From NCBI RefSeq assembly GCF_025398155.2, contig NZ_CP104562.2, positions 6,200,001 through 6,264,000 of the forward strand: 64,000 nucleotides of DNA, written 5' to 3'. This document shows positions 1 through 7,590 of this stretch, in pieces. The notes beneath the pieces were generated by a model. That model was not told the DNA's origin, made no database searches, and worked only from the letters and a program-made list of their open reading frames with translations. The stretch comes from Roseateles amylovorans (lineage in GTDB: Bacteria; Pseudomonadota; Gammaproteobacteria; Burkholderiales; Burkholderiaceae_C). Within the stretch, counting starts at the first letter, position 1. Each line of letters begins with the position of its first letter. The position numbers were made by a program, and so were the translations under genes.

Positions 1-53
1 TCCACCACCTCGCACAGCTCGCGGATCAGTTGGCAATAGCGGTCGTAGCTCAT
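1..53 (-). CDS. Partial gene, possible T3SS chaperone (CesT/HpaB-like)
   Basis: Only the first 17 codons lie in the window. They start at an ATG that overlaps the stop of the hpaA-like gene (ATGA at 53..50), so the gene belongs to the T3SS operon by translational coupling. The peptide begins MSYDRYCQLIRELCEVV, an amphipathic helix like the first helix of CesT-fold type III chaperones, which often start with a short helix around a 'LI.ELC' core. That resemblance and the operon position are the only support. HpaB or another small T3SS protein is also possible, and the product cannot be settled from this stub. Confidence 0.4.
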   Translation of the reverse strand, partial: MSYDRYCQLIRELCEVV

Positions 54-871
54 GAACGTCGCTCCAGGGGCGATGGCAGCGTGGCGCGCTGCAGCAACGC
101 ATTGCGGACATCGGCCAGGCCTTGCGGGCCCTCCGGCAGCGGCCGCAATGCCCGCAACGCAAAGATCGGGAACAGCAGATTGGCATTGCGCTCCGCCTCG
201 GTGCCCGAAGGCGGCTTGCCCGCCTTGGCACACCAGGCCATGACCGCGGCCTTGACCTCGGCCATCGTGGGCGTCTGGCTGTCGGCCGGTCGGTGCCGCG
301 CCGCGGCCGCCAGCGTCGCCAGCCGAGTGGCCGCCGCCGCGGTGGCGTTGCCGAAGTAGAGCGAGGCGATCGCATCGAACATCGCCTCCGCCGGCATGCC
401 GCCGGGCGCAGGCGTGGCCAGCATCCGCGCCGCAGCCGGCTTGCGGCTCTGGCGCAGGGCGGCACCTTCGCCCACCGGCGGTCCGGGCGGCGGCGGTGGG
501 GAATGGGACCGATCGGTCAGGCTGCCGCGCTGTTGCGGATCCGATGACGCGCCGGAACGCTGCTGGCCTTTCGGGCCGCTGACCGACTGCATCGACATCT
601 GTGCCAACTGCTGCGGGTCCGAAGCCGGCAACTGCGCATGGTCGTCCTCGGGATGACCGGCGGATCGGGCGTTGGGCGCAGGTCGCGGCTTGGCGCGGGG
701 AGCCGGGCCCGTGTTGCGACGCGCCGGCGCCTGGGCCCGCGGCGCATGCCGATAGGTGGTGCCCTTGTGGCTGCCACCGGCGAACCCCTTGTGGCCGTGG
801 CCGGACGCGTGCTGCTCCTGCGCCCGCGCCTCGGCCGCCTGCTGGGTCTGTTGGGCGCGGTCGAGCCTCAT
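50..871 (-). CDS. hpaA: HpaA-like T3SS-associated protein
   Basis: This is a 273-residue protein immediately after sctS. Its ATG (871..869) overlaps the sctS stop as ATGA. The first ~170 residues are rich in Ala, Pro, Arg, His and Gln, including a poly-proline run near residue 135, and look disordered. The last ~100 residues are more ordered and helical. In Hrp2-type clusters of Xanthomonas and Ralstonia the gene after hrcS is hpaA, which encodes a disordered-N-terminus secreted control protein of ~275 residues that works with the HpaB chaperone. Position, length and composition fit. I cannot confirm sequence homology by eye, so the name rests mainly on gene order. A longer in-frame reading upstream of 871 runs inside sctS and is not credible. 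Confidence 0.58.
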   Translation of the reverse strand: MRLDRAQQTQQAAEARAQEQHASGHGHKGFAGGSHKGTTYRHAPRAQAPARRNTGPAPRAKPRPAPNARSAGHPEDDHAQLPASDPQQLAQMSMQSVSGPKGQQRSGASSDPQQRGSLTDRSHSPPPPPGPPVGEGAALRQSRKPAAARMLATPAPGGMPAEAMFDAIASLYFGNATAAAATRLATLAAAARHRPADSQTPTMAEVKAAVMAWCAKAGKPPSGTEAERNANLLFPIFALRALRPLPEGPQGLADVRNALLQRATLPSPLERRS

Positions 872-1131
872 GTCTGGAACACGGCGGCGAAGAGATTTTC
901 CGAGAACTTCATCAGCGTCGAGCCGGCCCAGGGCGCGGTCAACACGACCACGCCGGTCACCGCCAGCAGCTTGATGCCCTGCGAGATGCTCGAATCCTGC
1001 AGCGAAGTGATGGCCTGGAAGAACGACACCAGCAGGCCGATCACCGCCGACACCACCACCGCCGGCAGCGACAGCACCACACACATCATCAGCGCTTCAG
1101 ACGTCAGTTGGACGATCACGTCATAGTTCAT
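868..1131 (-). CDS. sctS: Type III secretion export apparatus protein SctS (HrcS)
   Basis: This 87-residue inner-membrane protein of the FliQ/HrcS family has the usual family length. Two long hydrophobic helices (about residues 12-38 and 50-75) flank a short loop containing the family-typical stretch FFQAITSLQDSSI. Together with SctR and SctT it forms the core export channel of the injectisome. It starts 37 bp after the sctR stop, and its stop overlaps the start of the hpaA-like gene. The sctR-sctS-hpaA order is that of Hrp2-type secretion systems. Flagellar FliQ is the only real alternative, and the surrounding hrp genes argue against it. Confidence 0.93.
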   Translation of the reverse strand: MNYDVIVQLTSEALMMCVVLSLPAVVVSAVIGLLVSFFQAITSLQDSSISQGIKLLAVTGVVVLTAPWAGSTLMKFSENLFAAVFQT

Positions 1132-1168
1132 GCGGAACTCCGGTCAGAGGGCGTTGGGCACACCAGGC

Positions 1169-1825
1169 TCATCGGTAGGTCAGCACCAGGCCATGCACCA
1201 GTCGCGACCAGCCATCCAGCGTGACGAACAACAGCAGCTTGAACGGGATCGCCACATTGCTGGGCGTGACCTGCGACAAACCCATGGCCAGCAGCACATT
1301 GGCGATCACGATGTCGATCACGATGAAGGCCAGGTAGAGCAGGAAGCCGATGCGGAAAGCCGCCGTCAGCTCGCTGAGCAGGAAGGCCGGGGCGAGCACG
1401 ATCAGGTCATCCTTCTTCAGCGCGGCGGCCTGGTCAGCCGGCCAGATGATGGCGGCCGACTTCAGGAAGAACTGCTTCTCCCGCTCCTCCGCATGCTGGT
1501 CGAGGAACTTCCGGAAAGGCTCGCGGGCCGAGTCCGCCGCCTGCATCAGGGTCTGGGTGCTGGAGCTCTGCGCCGACGGCGAGGTCAGGCCCTTGGACGC
1601 CTCGATGAACACCGGCGCCATGATGTAGCAGGAGATGATGATCGCCACGCCGTTGAGCACCATGTTGGGCGGCACCTGCTGAACGCCGATGGCATTGCGC
1701 AGCAGACCCAGCACGATCGAGATCTTGGTGTAGGACGTCACCACCATGGCGGCGAACGGCAGCGCCGCCAGCGCCAGCAGCACCAGGAACAGTGAGACGG
1801 GATCAGCTTGCGACAGCGGCGTCAT
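1169..1825 (-). CDS. sctR: Type III secretion export apparatus protein SctR (HrcR)
   Basis: This 218-residue protein of the FliP/SctR family has the usual length for an HrcR. It has an N-terminal hydrophobic segment (about 8-30), the conserved stretch SYTKISIVLGLLRNAIG near residue 31, a periplasmic segment (about 75-145) and two C-terminal membrane helices followed by the family-typical ending with SQVTPSNVAIPFKLLLF. SctR builds the base of the export gate with SctS and SctT. The start codon lies inside the end of sctQ (23-bp overlap), consistent with coupled translation. No frameshift or missing block is visible. Confidence 0.95.
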   Translation of the reverse strand: MTPLSQADPVSLFLVLLALAALPFAAMVVTSYTKISIVLGLLRNAIGVQQVPPNMVLNGVAIIISCYIMAPVFIEASKGLTSPSAQSSSTQTLMQAADSAREPFRKFLDQHAEEREKQFFLKSAAIIWPADQAAALKKDDLIVLAPAFLLSELTAAFRIGFLLYLAFIVIDIVIANVLLAMGLSQVTPSNVAIPFKLLLFVTLDGWSRLVHGLVLTYR

Positions 1826-2801
1826 GCACGAACTCCAGGCGGGTGATGCGAACGCCCAGCCGGTCGCCGATGGCGATCAACTGACCGTGGCCCAGCGTCT
1901 GGCCGTGGCAGATGAGGCGCACGGCCGCCTCGGCCAGCGGCACATCCAGCTCCACCGCATAGCCCGGCGCCATGTTGGCCAGATCGGCCAGGCTCACCCG
2001 CGCGGTGTCGAGCTCGAACGCGACCGGCAGCTGCAGCTCGTCCAAGGTGCTGGCGCTGGCGGCCGGGGCGTCGGGCACACCGGGGTCTTCGGCGACATAG
2101 GGGGACTCGGCAACATGCACGGTGAACTCCTTGGGATGGATGTGGACGCGGGCCTGCAGCGTGCGGCCCACGCCGCACAGCAGCAGCGGCGCCTGGTCGC
2201 CGGCCAGCACCACGTCGCCGATGCGCAGCGACTGCAGCACCGCACGCGGCAGGGATCGGGCCAGCAGCCGCAGGCGCGATCGCAGCGGCAGCGCGGCAAA
2301 GGGTTGGATGTCGGTGACGCCGGGCCGCAGGCAGAGCAGGCTGAGGCGGTCCAGCAAGTCGGCATCGGCGTCGTGCCAGCCGATGCGGAGGTCGCCGAAG
2401 CTCACCACGGCCACCTCGGGCGAAGGGCCGTCGATGGGGGCGACCGCCGCCACCCGCACCGTGCCCAGCGCGGGCGCCAGGGCCTCGGCCCAGGGGGCCA
2501 GCAAGACGGTGAGCACGGCGCAGGCATCGGCCGCATCGTCCATGGCGACAGCGAGTTGCAGGGCGGGCCAGTCCGCGATGTCGACCGCGAGGCTGAACCG
2601 GCCGTGGTCGCTGTCGCAGCTCAGCCGCCAGCGACCGCCACTGGCGCGTCGGGACACCGACACCGACGGATGCCGCAAGGTCTCGCTCAGCCAGCGGCTG
2701 AAACGCGCATCGAAGGCCAGGCGCGACAGCAGGGCCTGGCCCGGCGTGGACGCGGGCAGGCGCCCGGTCAACGGGGCGGCGGGAGGCGACGGCCGGGTCA
2801 T
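1803..2801 (-). CDS. sctQ: Type III secretion cytoplasmic-ring protein SctQ (HrcQ)
   Basis: This 332-residue protein belongs to the SctQ/HrcQ family, which forms the cytoplasmic sorting platform below the injectisome base. The C-terminal part (about 240-330) reads as a SpoA domain, with 'LPVAFELDTARVSLADL' followed by a second beta-rich half ending GDRLGVRITRLEF. The N-terminal ~230 residues are divergent, as is normal in this family. The ATG at 2801 is chosen because it overlaps the sctP stop as ATGA. An in-frame upstream extension to 3032 would run through sctP and is Pro/Ala/Arg-rich shadow sequence. The 3' end overlaps sctR by 23 bp. Confidence 0.88.
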   Translation of the reverse strand: MTRPSPPAAPLTGRLPASTPGQALLSRLAFDARFSRWLSETLRHPSVSVSRRASGGRWRLSCDSDHGRFSLAVDIADWPALQLAVAMDDAADACAVLTVLLAPWAEALAPALGTVRVAAVAPIDGPSPEVAVVSFGDLRIGWHDADADLLDRLSLLCLRPGVTDIQPFAALPLRSRLRLLARSLPRAVLQSLRIGDVVLAGDQAPLLLCGVGRTLQARVHIHPKEFTVHVAESPYVAEDPGVPDAPAASASTLDELQLPVAFELDTARVSLADLANMAPGYAVELDVPLAEAAVRLICHGQTLGHGQLIAIGDRLGVRITRLEFVHDAAVAS

Positions 2802-3502
2802 GTGATCTCGATGTCGATGTGGCGATCGTCGGGCAGGGCCTGTCGCAGCAAACCGCGCAAGGCCTCGTGGTGCGCAGACACTAGGGCCAGCGAGCGGGTC
2901 GACTGGGTGCTGAAGCGAAGCTGCAGGCGATGGGGCGAAAAGCTCAGCCGCAACTCGGTGTGAGGCAGGGTCTCGGGATTGAGCGGCACCAGGATCGTCC
3001 AGCTGTGGAAGTTCGGATCCGAGCTGCGGCACAGCAGCGAAATGGTGTCGACCAAGGCGGCATCCCAGCCCTGCGGCAACGGCGTCCAGTTCACCACCGG
3101 CAGCGTGGGCAGCGGCGGATGCACCACCGGCGAGGCGGTGAAGCGGCCATCCTCCTCCGCCGTCTCCCGCGCGGCGATGCCCGGCACCGCCACCACCGGC
3201 GGCAGCGGTCGCTGACCGTCGGCCGGTGCGGCAGTGCCGGTGGGCGCGGCCGTCGCGGTGCGCGACGAACCTGCCGACGGCGACGCGTCACGCGCCGCCG
3301 GGGTCTCCGGCTTGCGGCGGTCCTCGGCCTTCTCCTCACGGGCGGTCCTGTCCGTCCGATCGGCCCCGGCGGGCACCGCGACCCGGCGCGTGCTGCCCAG
3401 CGCGCGCTGGAAGCGCTCGGCCTGCCGCGGGTCCACCGGCGGCGGTGGCACGGGCGGTCCTTCGATGATGCGCCGGATGCGGCGAACCTCTTCGTCGGTC
3501 AT
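2798..3502 (-). CDS. sctP: Type III secretion substrate-specificity protein SctP (HpaP/HpaC family)
   Basis: This 234-residue protein lies between sctV and sctQ, the position of hpaP/hpaC in Hrp2 clusters. The first ~120 residues are Pro/Ala/Arg-rich and probably disordered, with a PPVPPPP stretch near residue 16. The last ~100 residues are folded-looking and contain SWTILVPLNPETLPHTEL and LQLRFSTQSTRSLALV, typical of the C-terminal switch domain of the HpaP/FliK-like family. These proteins act in the cytosol to switch export from early to late substrates. The gene starts 16 bp after the sctV stop, and its stop is fused to the sctQ start. Confidence 0.82.
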   Translation of the reverse strand: MTDEEVRRIRRIIEGPPVPPPPVDPRQAERFQRALGSTRRVAVPAGADRTDRTAREEKAEDRRKPETPAARDASPSAGSSRTATAAPTGTAAPADGQRPLPPVVAVPGIAARETAEEDGRFTASPVVHPPLPTLPVVNWTPLPQGWDAALVDTISLLCRSSDPNFHSWTILVPLNPETLPHTELRLSFSPHRLQLRFSTQSTRSLALVSAHHEALRGLLRQALPDDRHIDIEIT

Positions 3503-3518
3503 CGCGCGCAGGCCGCCA

Positions 3519-5576
3519 TCAAGCCACCACGCGGCCCAGCGGCCGCAGCTCGATCTGGTTACCCAGCTCCTGGTACGAATACACCCGCATCCAGTCCAGG
3601 CGCGACTCGATCATCTTCTTCACATAGCGCCGGATGTCCATCGAGGTGATGACCGCCACGCCTCGCTGCGGCTGGTCGCCGACGATCTGCATCACCTTCT
3701 CGGTGATCGCGGCGGCGCTCTCCGGCGCCATCGCCAGGTAGTTGCCGGCCGGCGTGGGCTTGATGCACTGACGGATGGCCTGCTCGACCCCAGGATCCAG
3801 CAGGATGGCCGAGATGTAGTTCTGGCCCGCGCTGGCCTCGAAGCTGAGGTAGCGACCCAGATCGCCGCGCACATACTCGGTGAGCAGCAGCATGTCCTTT
3901 TCCTTCGGGCCCCAGGTGATCAGGCTCTCGAAGATGCTGCGCACATTGCGGATGGGCACCTGTTCCTCCAGCAGCCGGCGCATCACTTCGGCGATGCGCT
4001 GCAGCGGCAGGATCTTCTGCACCTCGGCCACCAGGCCCGGATAGTCGGCGGCGGCCTTGTCGACGATCCACTGGATCTCCTGCACGCCCATGAACAGGTG
4101 CGCATGACGGCGCAGCAGAAAGACGACCTGGCGGGCCACCACCTGCTCGATGTCCATGCACTTCGCGCGCTCGGCCTCCGGCACCTGCTCCGGCGGCAAC
4201 CAGAGCGATTCCGCCTGATCCAGCAAGGCGCCGTGGCGCGCCGCCTGCGCGGCGAGGGGCGACTCCGGTGGCAGGCACAGCAGGCGTCCGGGCAGAGTGA
4301 CATCGCGCACCGGCACATCGTTGATCAGCACCTCGAAACGCAGCGCCTCCAGCTCCGGCGCCACCCACATGCACACGCCGGGGAAGGGCACGCCGAGCAT
4401 CGTCTGCAACTGCAGGCGCTCGCGTTCCATGGCGGTGTCGAGCTGCGCAGGGATCAGCAACTGCGCCAGCGCCGGGGACATCCGCACCGCCAGCGGCCGC
4501 GAGAAATGCGGCGCCTCATGCATGATGGACGGCGCGTCGCCCTTGGCGCCTTCGCGCTGCAGCGCGGCCATCGGCGCGGAGGCCACCTCGCCCTCGCCGG
4601 ACTTGCGTTGGCGCGACAGATAACGCCCCGCCACCGCCAGGCCCACACCGAGCGCCAGAAACTGCAGCGCCGGGAAACCGGGCACTGCGGCGAAAGAAAT
4701 CACCAGGCCGGACGCCAGGTACATCGCCCGCACGTTGGCGGTGAGCTGGGCAAAGATCTCCTGGCCCAGGGAGCGCGGCTTCTTCTCATGCTCATCCGCC
4801 ACCCGGGTGATCAGCACGCCCGCGGCCACGCAGATGAAGAGCGACGGAATCTGCGACACCATCGCATCGCCGATCGACAGCACCGCAAAACGGTTGGCCG
4901 CCTCGCCGGCGGTCATGCCGTGGTACATGATGCCCACGACGATGCCGGCCAGGATGTTGACCAGCGTGATGATCAGACCGGCGATCGCATCGCCCTTCAC
5001 GAACTTCATCGCGCCGTCCATGCCGCCATGCATCTGGCTTTCCATGCCCAGCAGCGCCCGCTTGCGACGGGCCTCGTCGCCCGAGAGCAGGCCGGCGCGC
5101 AGGTCGGCATCGATGCTCATCTGCTTGCCGGGCATTGCATCCAGGGTGAAGCGCGCGCCGACTTCCGCCACCCGTTCCGAGCCCTTGCTGATCACGATGA
5201 ACTGCACCACCGTGATGATCAGGAACACCACGATGCCCACCACCAGGTTGCCACCCACCACCAGCTCGCCGAAGCTTTCGATCAGGTGACCCGCGTCCGC
5301 ATGCAGCAGGATGGACTTGGTGGAGGCGATGTTCAACGACAGCCGGAACAGCGTGGTGAACAGCAGCAGCGACGGAAACGACGACAGCGCGACCGCATTC
5401 GGAATGAACAGCGAGGTCATCAACAGCAGCACGCTCACCGCCAGGTTGACGGCCAGCAGCGAGTCGATCGCCACCGTGGGCAGCGGCAAGATCATCAGGC
5501 CGACGATGGCCACGACCAGCAGGCTCATCGCCAGGTCGTTGCCGAGGGTGCCTTTGTCCAACAGGGGTCTGGCCAT
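3519..5576 (-). CDS. sctV: Type III secretion export gate protein SctV (HrcV)
   Basis: This 685-residue protein of the FlhA/SctV family has full length for HrcV. Roughly residues 15-320 hold eight membrane helices and the conserved cytoplasmic FHIPEP-type loop, with MPGKQMSIDADLRAGL near residue 150. Residues ~330-685 form the cytoplasmic export-gate domain, seen for instance at DVPVRDVTLPGRLL and RYVKKMIESRLDW near the C-terminus. SctV makes the nonameric export gate ring. The ATG at 5576 has a GGAG eight bases upstream and gives the usual MARPLLDKG-type N-terminus. A longer open frame extends upstream into sctU, out of frame with it, and is rejected. Confidence 0.96.
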   Translation of the reverse strand: MARPLLDKGTLGNDLAMSLLVVAIVGLMILPLPTVAIDSLLAVNLAVSVLLLMTSLFIPNAVALSSFPSLLLFTTLFRLSLNIASTKSILLHADAGHLIESFGELVVGGNLVVGIVVFLIITVVQFIVISKGSERVAEVGARFTLDAMPGKQMSIDADLRAGLLSGDEARRKRALLGMESQMHGGMDGAMKFVKGDAIAGLIITLVNILAGIVVGIMYHGMTAGEAANRFAVLSIGDAMVSQIPSLFICVAAGVLITRVADEHEKKPRSLGQEIFAQLTANVRAMYLASGLVISFAAVPGFPALQFLALGVGLAVAGRYLSRQRKSGEGEVASAPMAALQREGAKGDAPSIMHEAPHFSRPLAVRMSPALAQLLIPAQLDTAMERERLQLQTMLGVPFPGVCMWVAPELEALRFEVLINDVPVRDVTLPGRLLCLPPESPLAAQAARHGALLDQAESLWLPPEQVPEAERAKCMDIEQVVARQVVFLLRRHAHLFMGVQEIQWIVDKAAADYPGLVAEVQKILPLQRIAEVMRRLLEEQVPIRNVRSIFESLITWGPKEKDMLLLTEYVRGDLGRYLSFEASAGQNYISAILLDPGVEQAIRQCIKPTPAGNYLAMAPESAAAITEKVMQIVGDQPQRGVAVITSMDIRRYVKKMIESRLDWMRVYSYQELGNQIELRPLGRVVA

Positions 5577-5626
5577 GGGGAACTCCGTGCGGGCGTGGGG
5601 GCGGACGTGAAGGTGGGGGACCGGAA

Positions 5627-6706
5627 TCAGGCGGGCGGCGACGCGCGGGCGCCGCTGGCATCCAGACCGACACGGTCCAGCATCGCCACCCAGCGCAGCA
5701 CGGCGGCCACGGCATCGAACAACGGCTCGGGGACGGTCTCGTCCAGCGCCACCTTGAACAGGGCACGCGCCAGCGGCGGATCGCCCACGATGGGCACCCC
5801 GCTGGCTTCGGCGATGCGGCGGATCTCCATGGCCTGCGCATCCGCGCCCTTGGCCACGATGATCGGCAGCGGGGTCTCGCCCGGCTTGTAGCGAAGCGCC
5901 ACCGCATAGTGGGTGGGATTGGTCACCACCACCGTCGCGTTGGGCACCGACTGCTTCGGGTTGCTGTTGGCGATCTCGTTGGCCAGTCGGCGACGCTGGC
6001 CCTTGACGATGGGGTCGCCTTCCATTTCCTTGTATTCGCGCTTGACCTCGTCCTTGTCCATGCGCTGGTCGCGCATGAACAGCCATCGCTGGATGCCGAA
6101 GTCCACCGGGCCGATCACGATCAGGGCGATGACCGCGGCAATGAACAGCTTGAGCATCGCGCCCCAGGCCACCGCCACCACACCCATCGGGGTCTGCGTG
6201 GCCGCGCCCACCAGCAACGGGATCAGGCCGATGGTGATGACCGCGACCACCGCGCCCACTAGGATCGCCTTGAACACGGTCTTGATGAACTCGATGATGG
6301 AACGCATCGAGATCAGCTTCTTCAGGCCCGAGCCGGGATTGATCTTGTCGAAGTTGGGCGCGATCGGCTCGAAGGTGATGTTGAAGCCCACCTGCGCGAA
6401 GGACGCGATGATGCCCACCACAATCGCGGCCACCACGAACGGCAGCACGATCCACAGACCCTCGATGGCGATGTCGATGGCGATCGCATGCATCTGCTCG
6501 TTGCTGCTGATCTGCATGCCGATGCCGCTGGCCAGATCGAACAGCCGGCGCAGATGGTCCAGCGCGGTGCTGGCGGCCGCACTGAGGCAGACGGTCACCA
6601 CCAGCAGGCCGGCGGCCGCATTGATGTCCTGGCTCTTGGGGGACTGGCCCTTCTTCTTGGCGTCGTCCAGCTTTTTCTGGCTGGGCTCTTCGGTCTTCTC
6701 ACCCAT
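5627..6706 (-). CDS. sctU: Type III secretion export switch protein SctU (HrcU)
   Basis: This 359-residue protein of the FlhB/SctU family starts with the typical MGEKTEEPSQKKLDDA. It has four membrane helices between about residues 30 and 205, and the cytoplasmic domain carries the autocleavage motif NPTH at residues 263-266. Cleavage between Asn and Pro underlies the export specificity switch made together with SctP. The gene starts 9 bp after the stop of the GNAT gene and ends 50 bp before sctV, so it is an operon member. No key residue is missing. Confidence 0.96.
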   Translation of the reverse strand: MGEKTEEPSQKKLDDAKKKGQSPKSQDINAAAGLLVVTVCLSAAASTALDHLRRLFDLASGIGMQISSNEQMHAIAIDIAIEGLWIVLPFVVAAIVVGIIASFAQVGFNITFEPIAPNFDKINPGSGLKKLISMRSIIEFIKTVFKAILVGAVVAVITIGLIPLLVGAATQTPMGVVAVAWGAMLKLFIAAVIALIVIGPVDFGIQRWLFMRDQRMDKDEVKREYKEMEGDPIVKGQRRRLANEIANSNPKQSVPNATVVVTNPTHYAVALRYKPGETPLPIIVAKGADAQAMEIRRIAEASGVPIVGDPPLARALFKVALDETVPEPLFDAVAAVLRWVAMLDRVGLDASGARASPPA

Positions 6707-6715
6707 GGCGCGCGC

Positions 6716-7360
6716 TCAACCGGTGACGTTGGGCAGGACCCGGCCCAGCAGCAGCATGTCGCGCCGCTTGCCGAAGGCGGTGATGGCGCCCGGCAGCGCG
6801 CCCCAGGCGTCGAAACCCGCGCGGCGCAGGACCGAGAGGCTGGCGGCGTTGTCGCTCCACACCATGGCCAGCAGCCGGTCCACGCCCCATTCGCTGGCGT
6901 TCTGGATCAGGTGATCCACCAGCCGCGTGCCGATGCCTCGTCCGCGCACACGCGGCGCGACGTAGTAGGCGATCTCGAACAGGGTGCTGAGGCCCGGCCG
7001 TTCATGCAGCCCGAGCGAGCCCATCCAGCCCACCACATCGCCATCCAGCTCGGCCACCAGCATGTGCCGCTTCGCACGCAGATGCACCGCGATCAGGTTG
7101 GCGGCCATGGGCAGGCTCATCGGACCGAGGTAGTGTGCAATCGGCGGGGCATCCAGTTGCCGGACCTGCGCCATCTGTTCGGCGAGCCAGCGCGCGCCGT
7201 CGGCCTCGGTGGTGCCGTCCGCCTGATAGGGTGGCGTGCGCAACGACGCGTTGTAGATGGCAGCGATCGCCTGCGCATCGGCCAGCGTGGCATGGCGAAG
7301 GCGGAGCTGAGCCAGCGGCTGGTGTTCCTGTTTCTCGGGGGCGGTCAGGGCGAGGGACAC
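6716..7360 (-). CDS. GNAT-family N-acetyltransferase at the head of the T3SS operon
   Basis: This GNAT-fold acetyltransferase has about 214 residues. The acetyl-CoA binding region is visible as APRVRGRGIGTRLVDHL, preceded by MLVAELDGDVVGWMG (beta 4) and followed by DNAASLSVLRRAGFDAWG, the usual C-terminal helix and strand. The GTG at 7360 is chosen because a strong AAAGGAG sits 5 bp upstream (7372..7366) and the PIP box at 7448..7424 would place transcription start near 7380. An in-frame GTG at 7417 would lie upstream of that start point. The stop is 9 bp from sctU, so the gene is the first cistron of the T3SS operon. Its substrate is unknown. A metabolic acetyltransferase or a modifier of effectors or regulators are both possible. 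Confidence 0.85.
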   Translation of the reverse strand: MSLALTAPEKQEHQPLAQLRLRHATLADAQAIAAIYNASLRTPPYQADGTTEADGARWLAEQMAQVRQLDAPPIAHYLGPMSLPMAANLIAVHLRAKRHMLVAELDGDVVGWMGSLGLHERPGLSTLFEIAYYVAPRVRGRGIGTRLVDHLIQNASEWGVDRLLAMVWSDNAASLSVLRRAGFDAWGALPGAITAFGKRRDMLLLGRVLPNVTG

Positions 7361-7423
7361 ACGCGCTCCTTTGGGATCGAGGCGCGATGTCACCACTCGC
7401 TGCGACGATCTTTTCACCCGGGA

Positions 7424-7448
7424 GCGAAGCGTTGCGCGTGGACGCGAA
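7424..7448 (-). promoter_or_regulatory. PIP box / hrpII box for the T3SS operon
   Basis: The minus strand reads TTCGC (7448..7444), then 15 bases, then TTCGC (7428..7424). This is an exact match to the plant-inducible-promoter box TTCGB-N15-TTCGB of Xanthomonas and to the TTCG-N16-TTCG hrpII box of Ralstonia, the sites read by HrpX/HrpB. A hexamer TGACAT at 7392..7387 follows after 31 bases, the spacing expected for the -10 element of such promoters (consensus YANNNT, one mismatch). A leader of ~20 nt would then reach the GTG of the GNAT gene. Confidence 0.75.
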
Positions 7449-7590
7449 TTCGCGACGGCGCACGCATTGACCGGTCGGTCGGGCTGTGAGGATTGTTGAG
7501 AATTTCATCGTGAAGATGTGAGCATCGCGGCCCGCCCATCTGCCTACTATTTCCTTGCGCCGCTGTGGCGAATCAGCAAGGGAGTTGACG

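Noticed and set aside
3234..5891. A long + strand open frame opposite sctV
   Set aside because: Low-complexity His/Arg/Gln translation with no motif; the opposite strand encodes complete SctV.
7361..7417. In-frame GTG at 7417 as start of the GNAT gene
   Set aside because: It lies upstream of the transcription start implied by the PIP box and has no ribosome site, whereas GTG 7360 has AAAGGAG.
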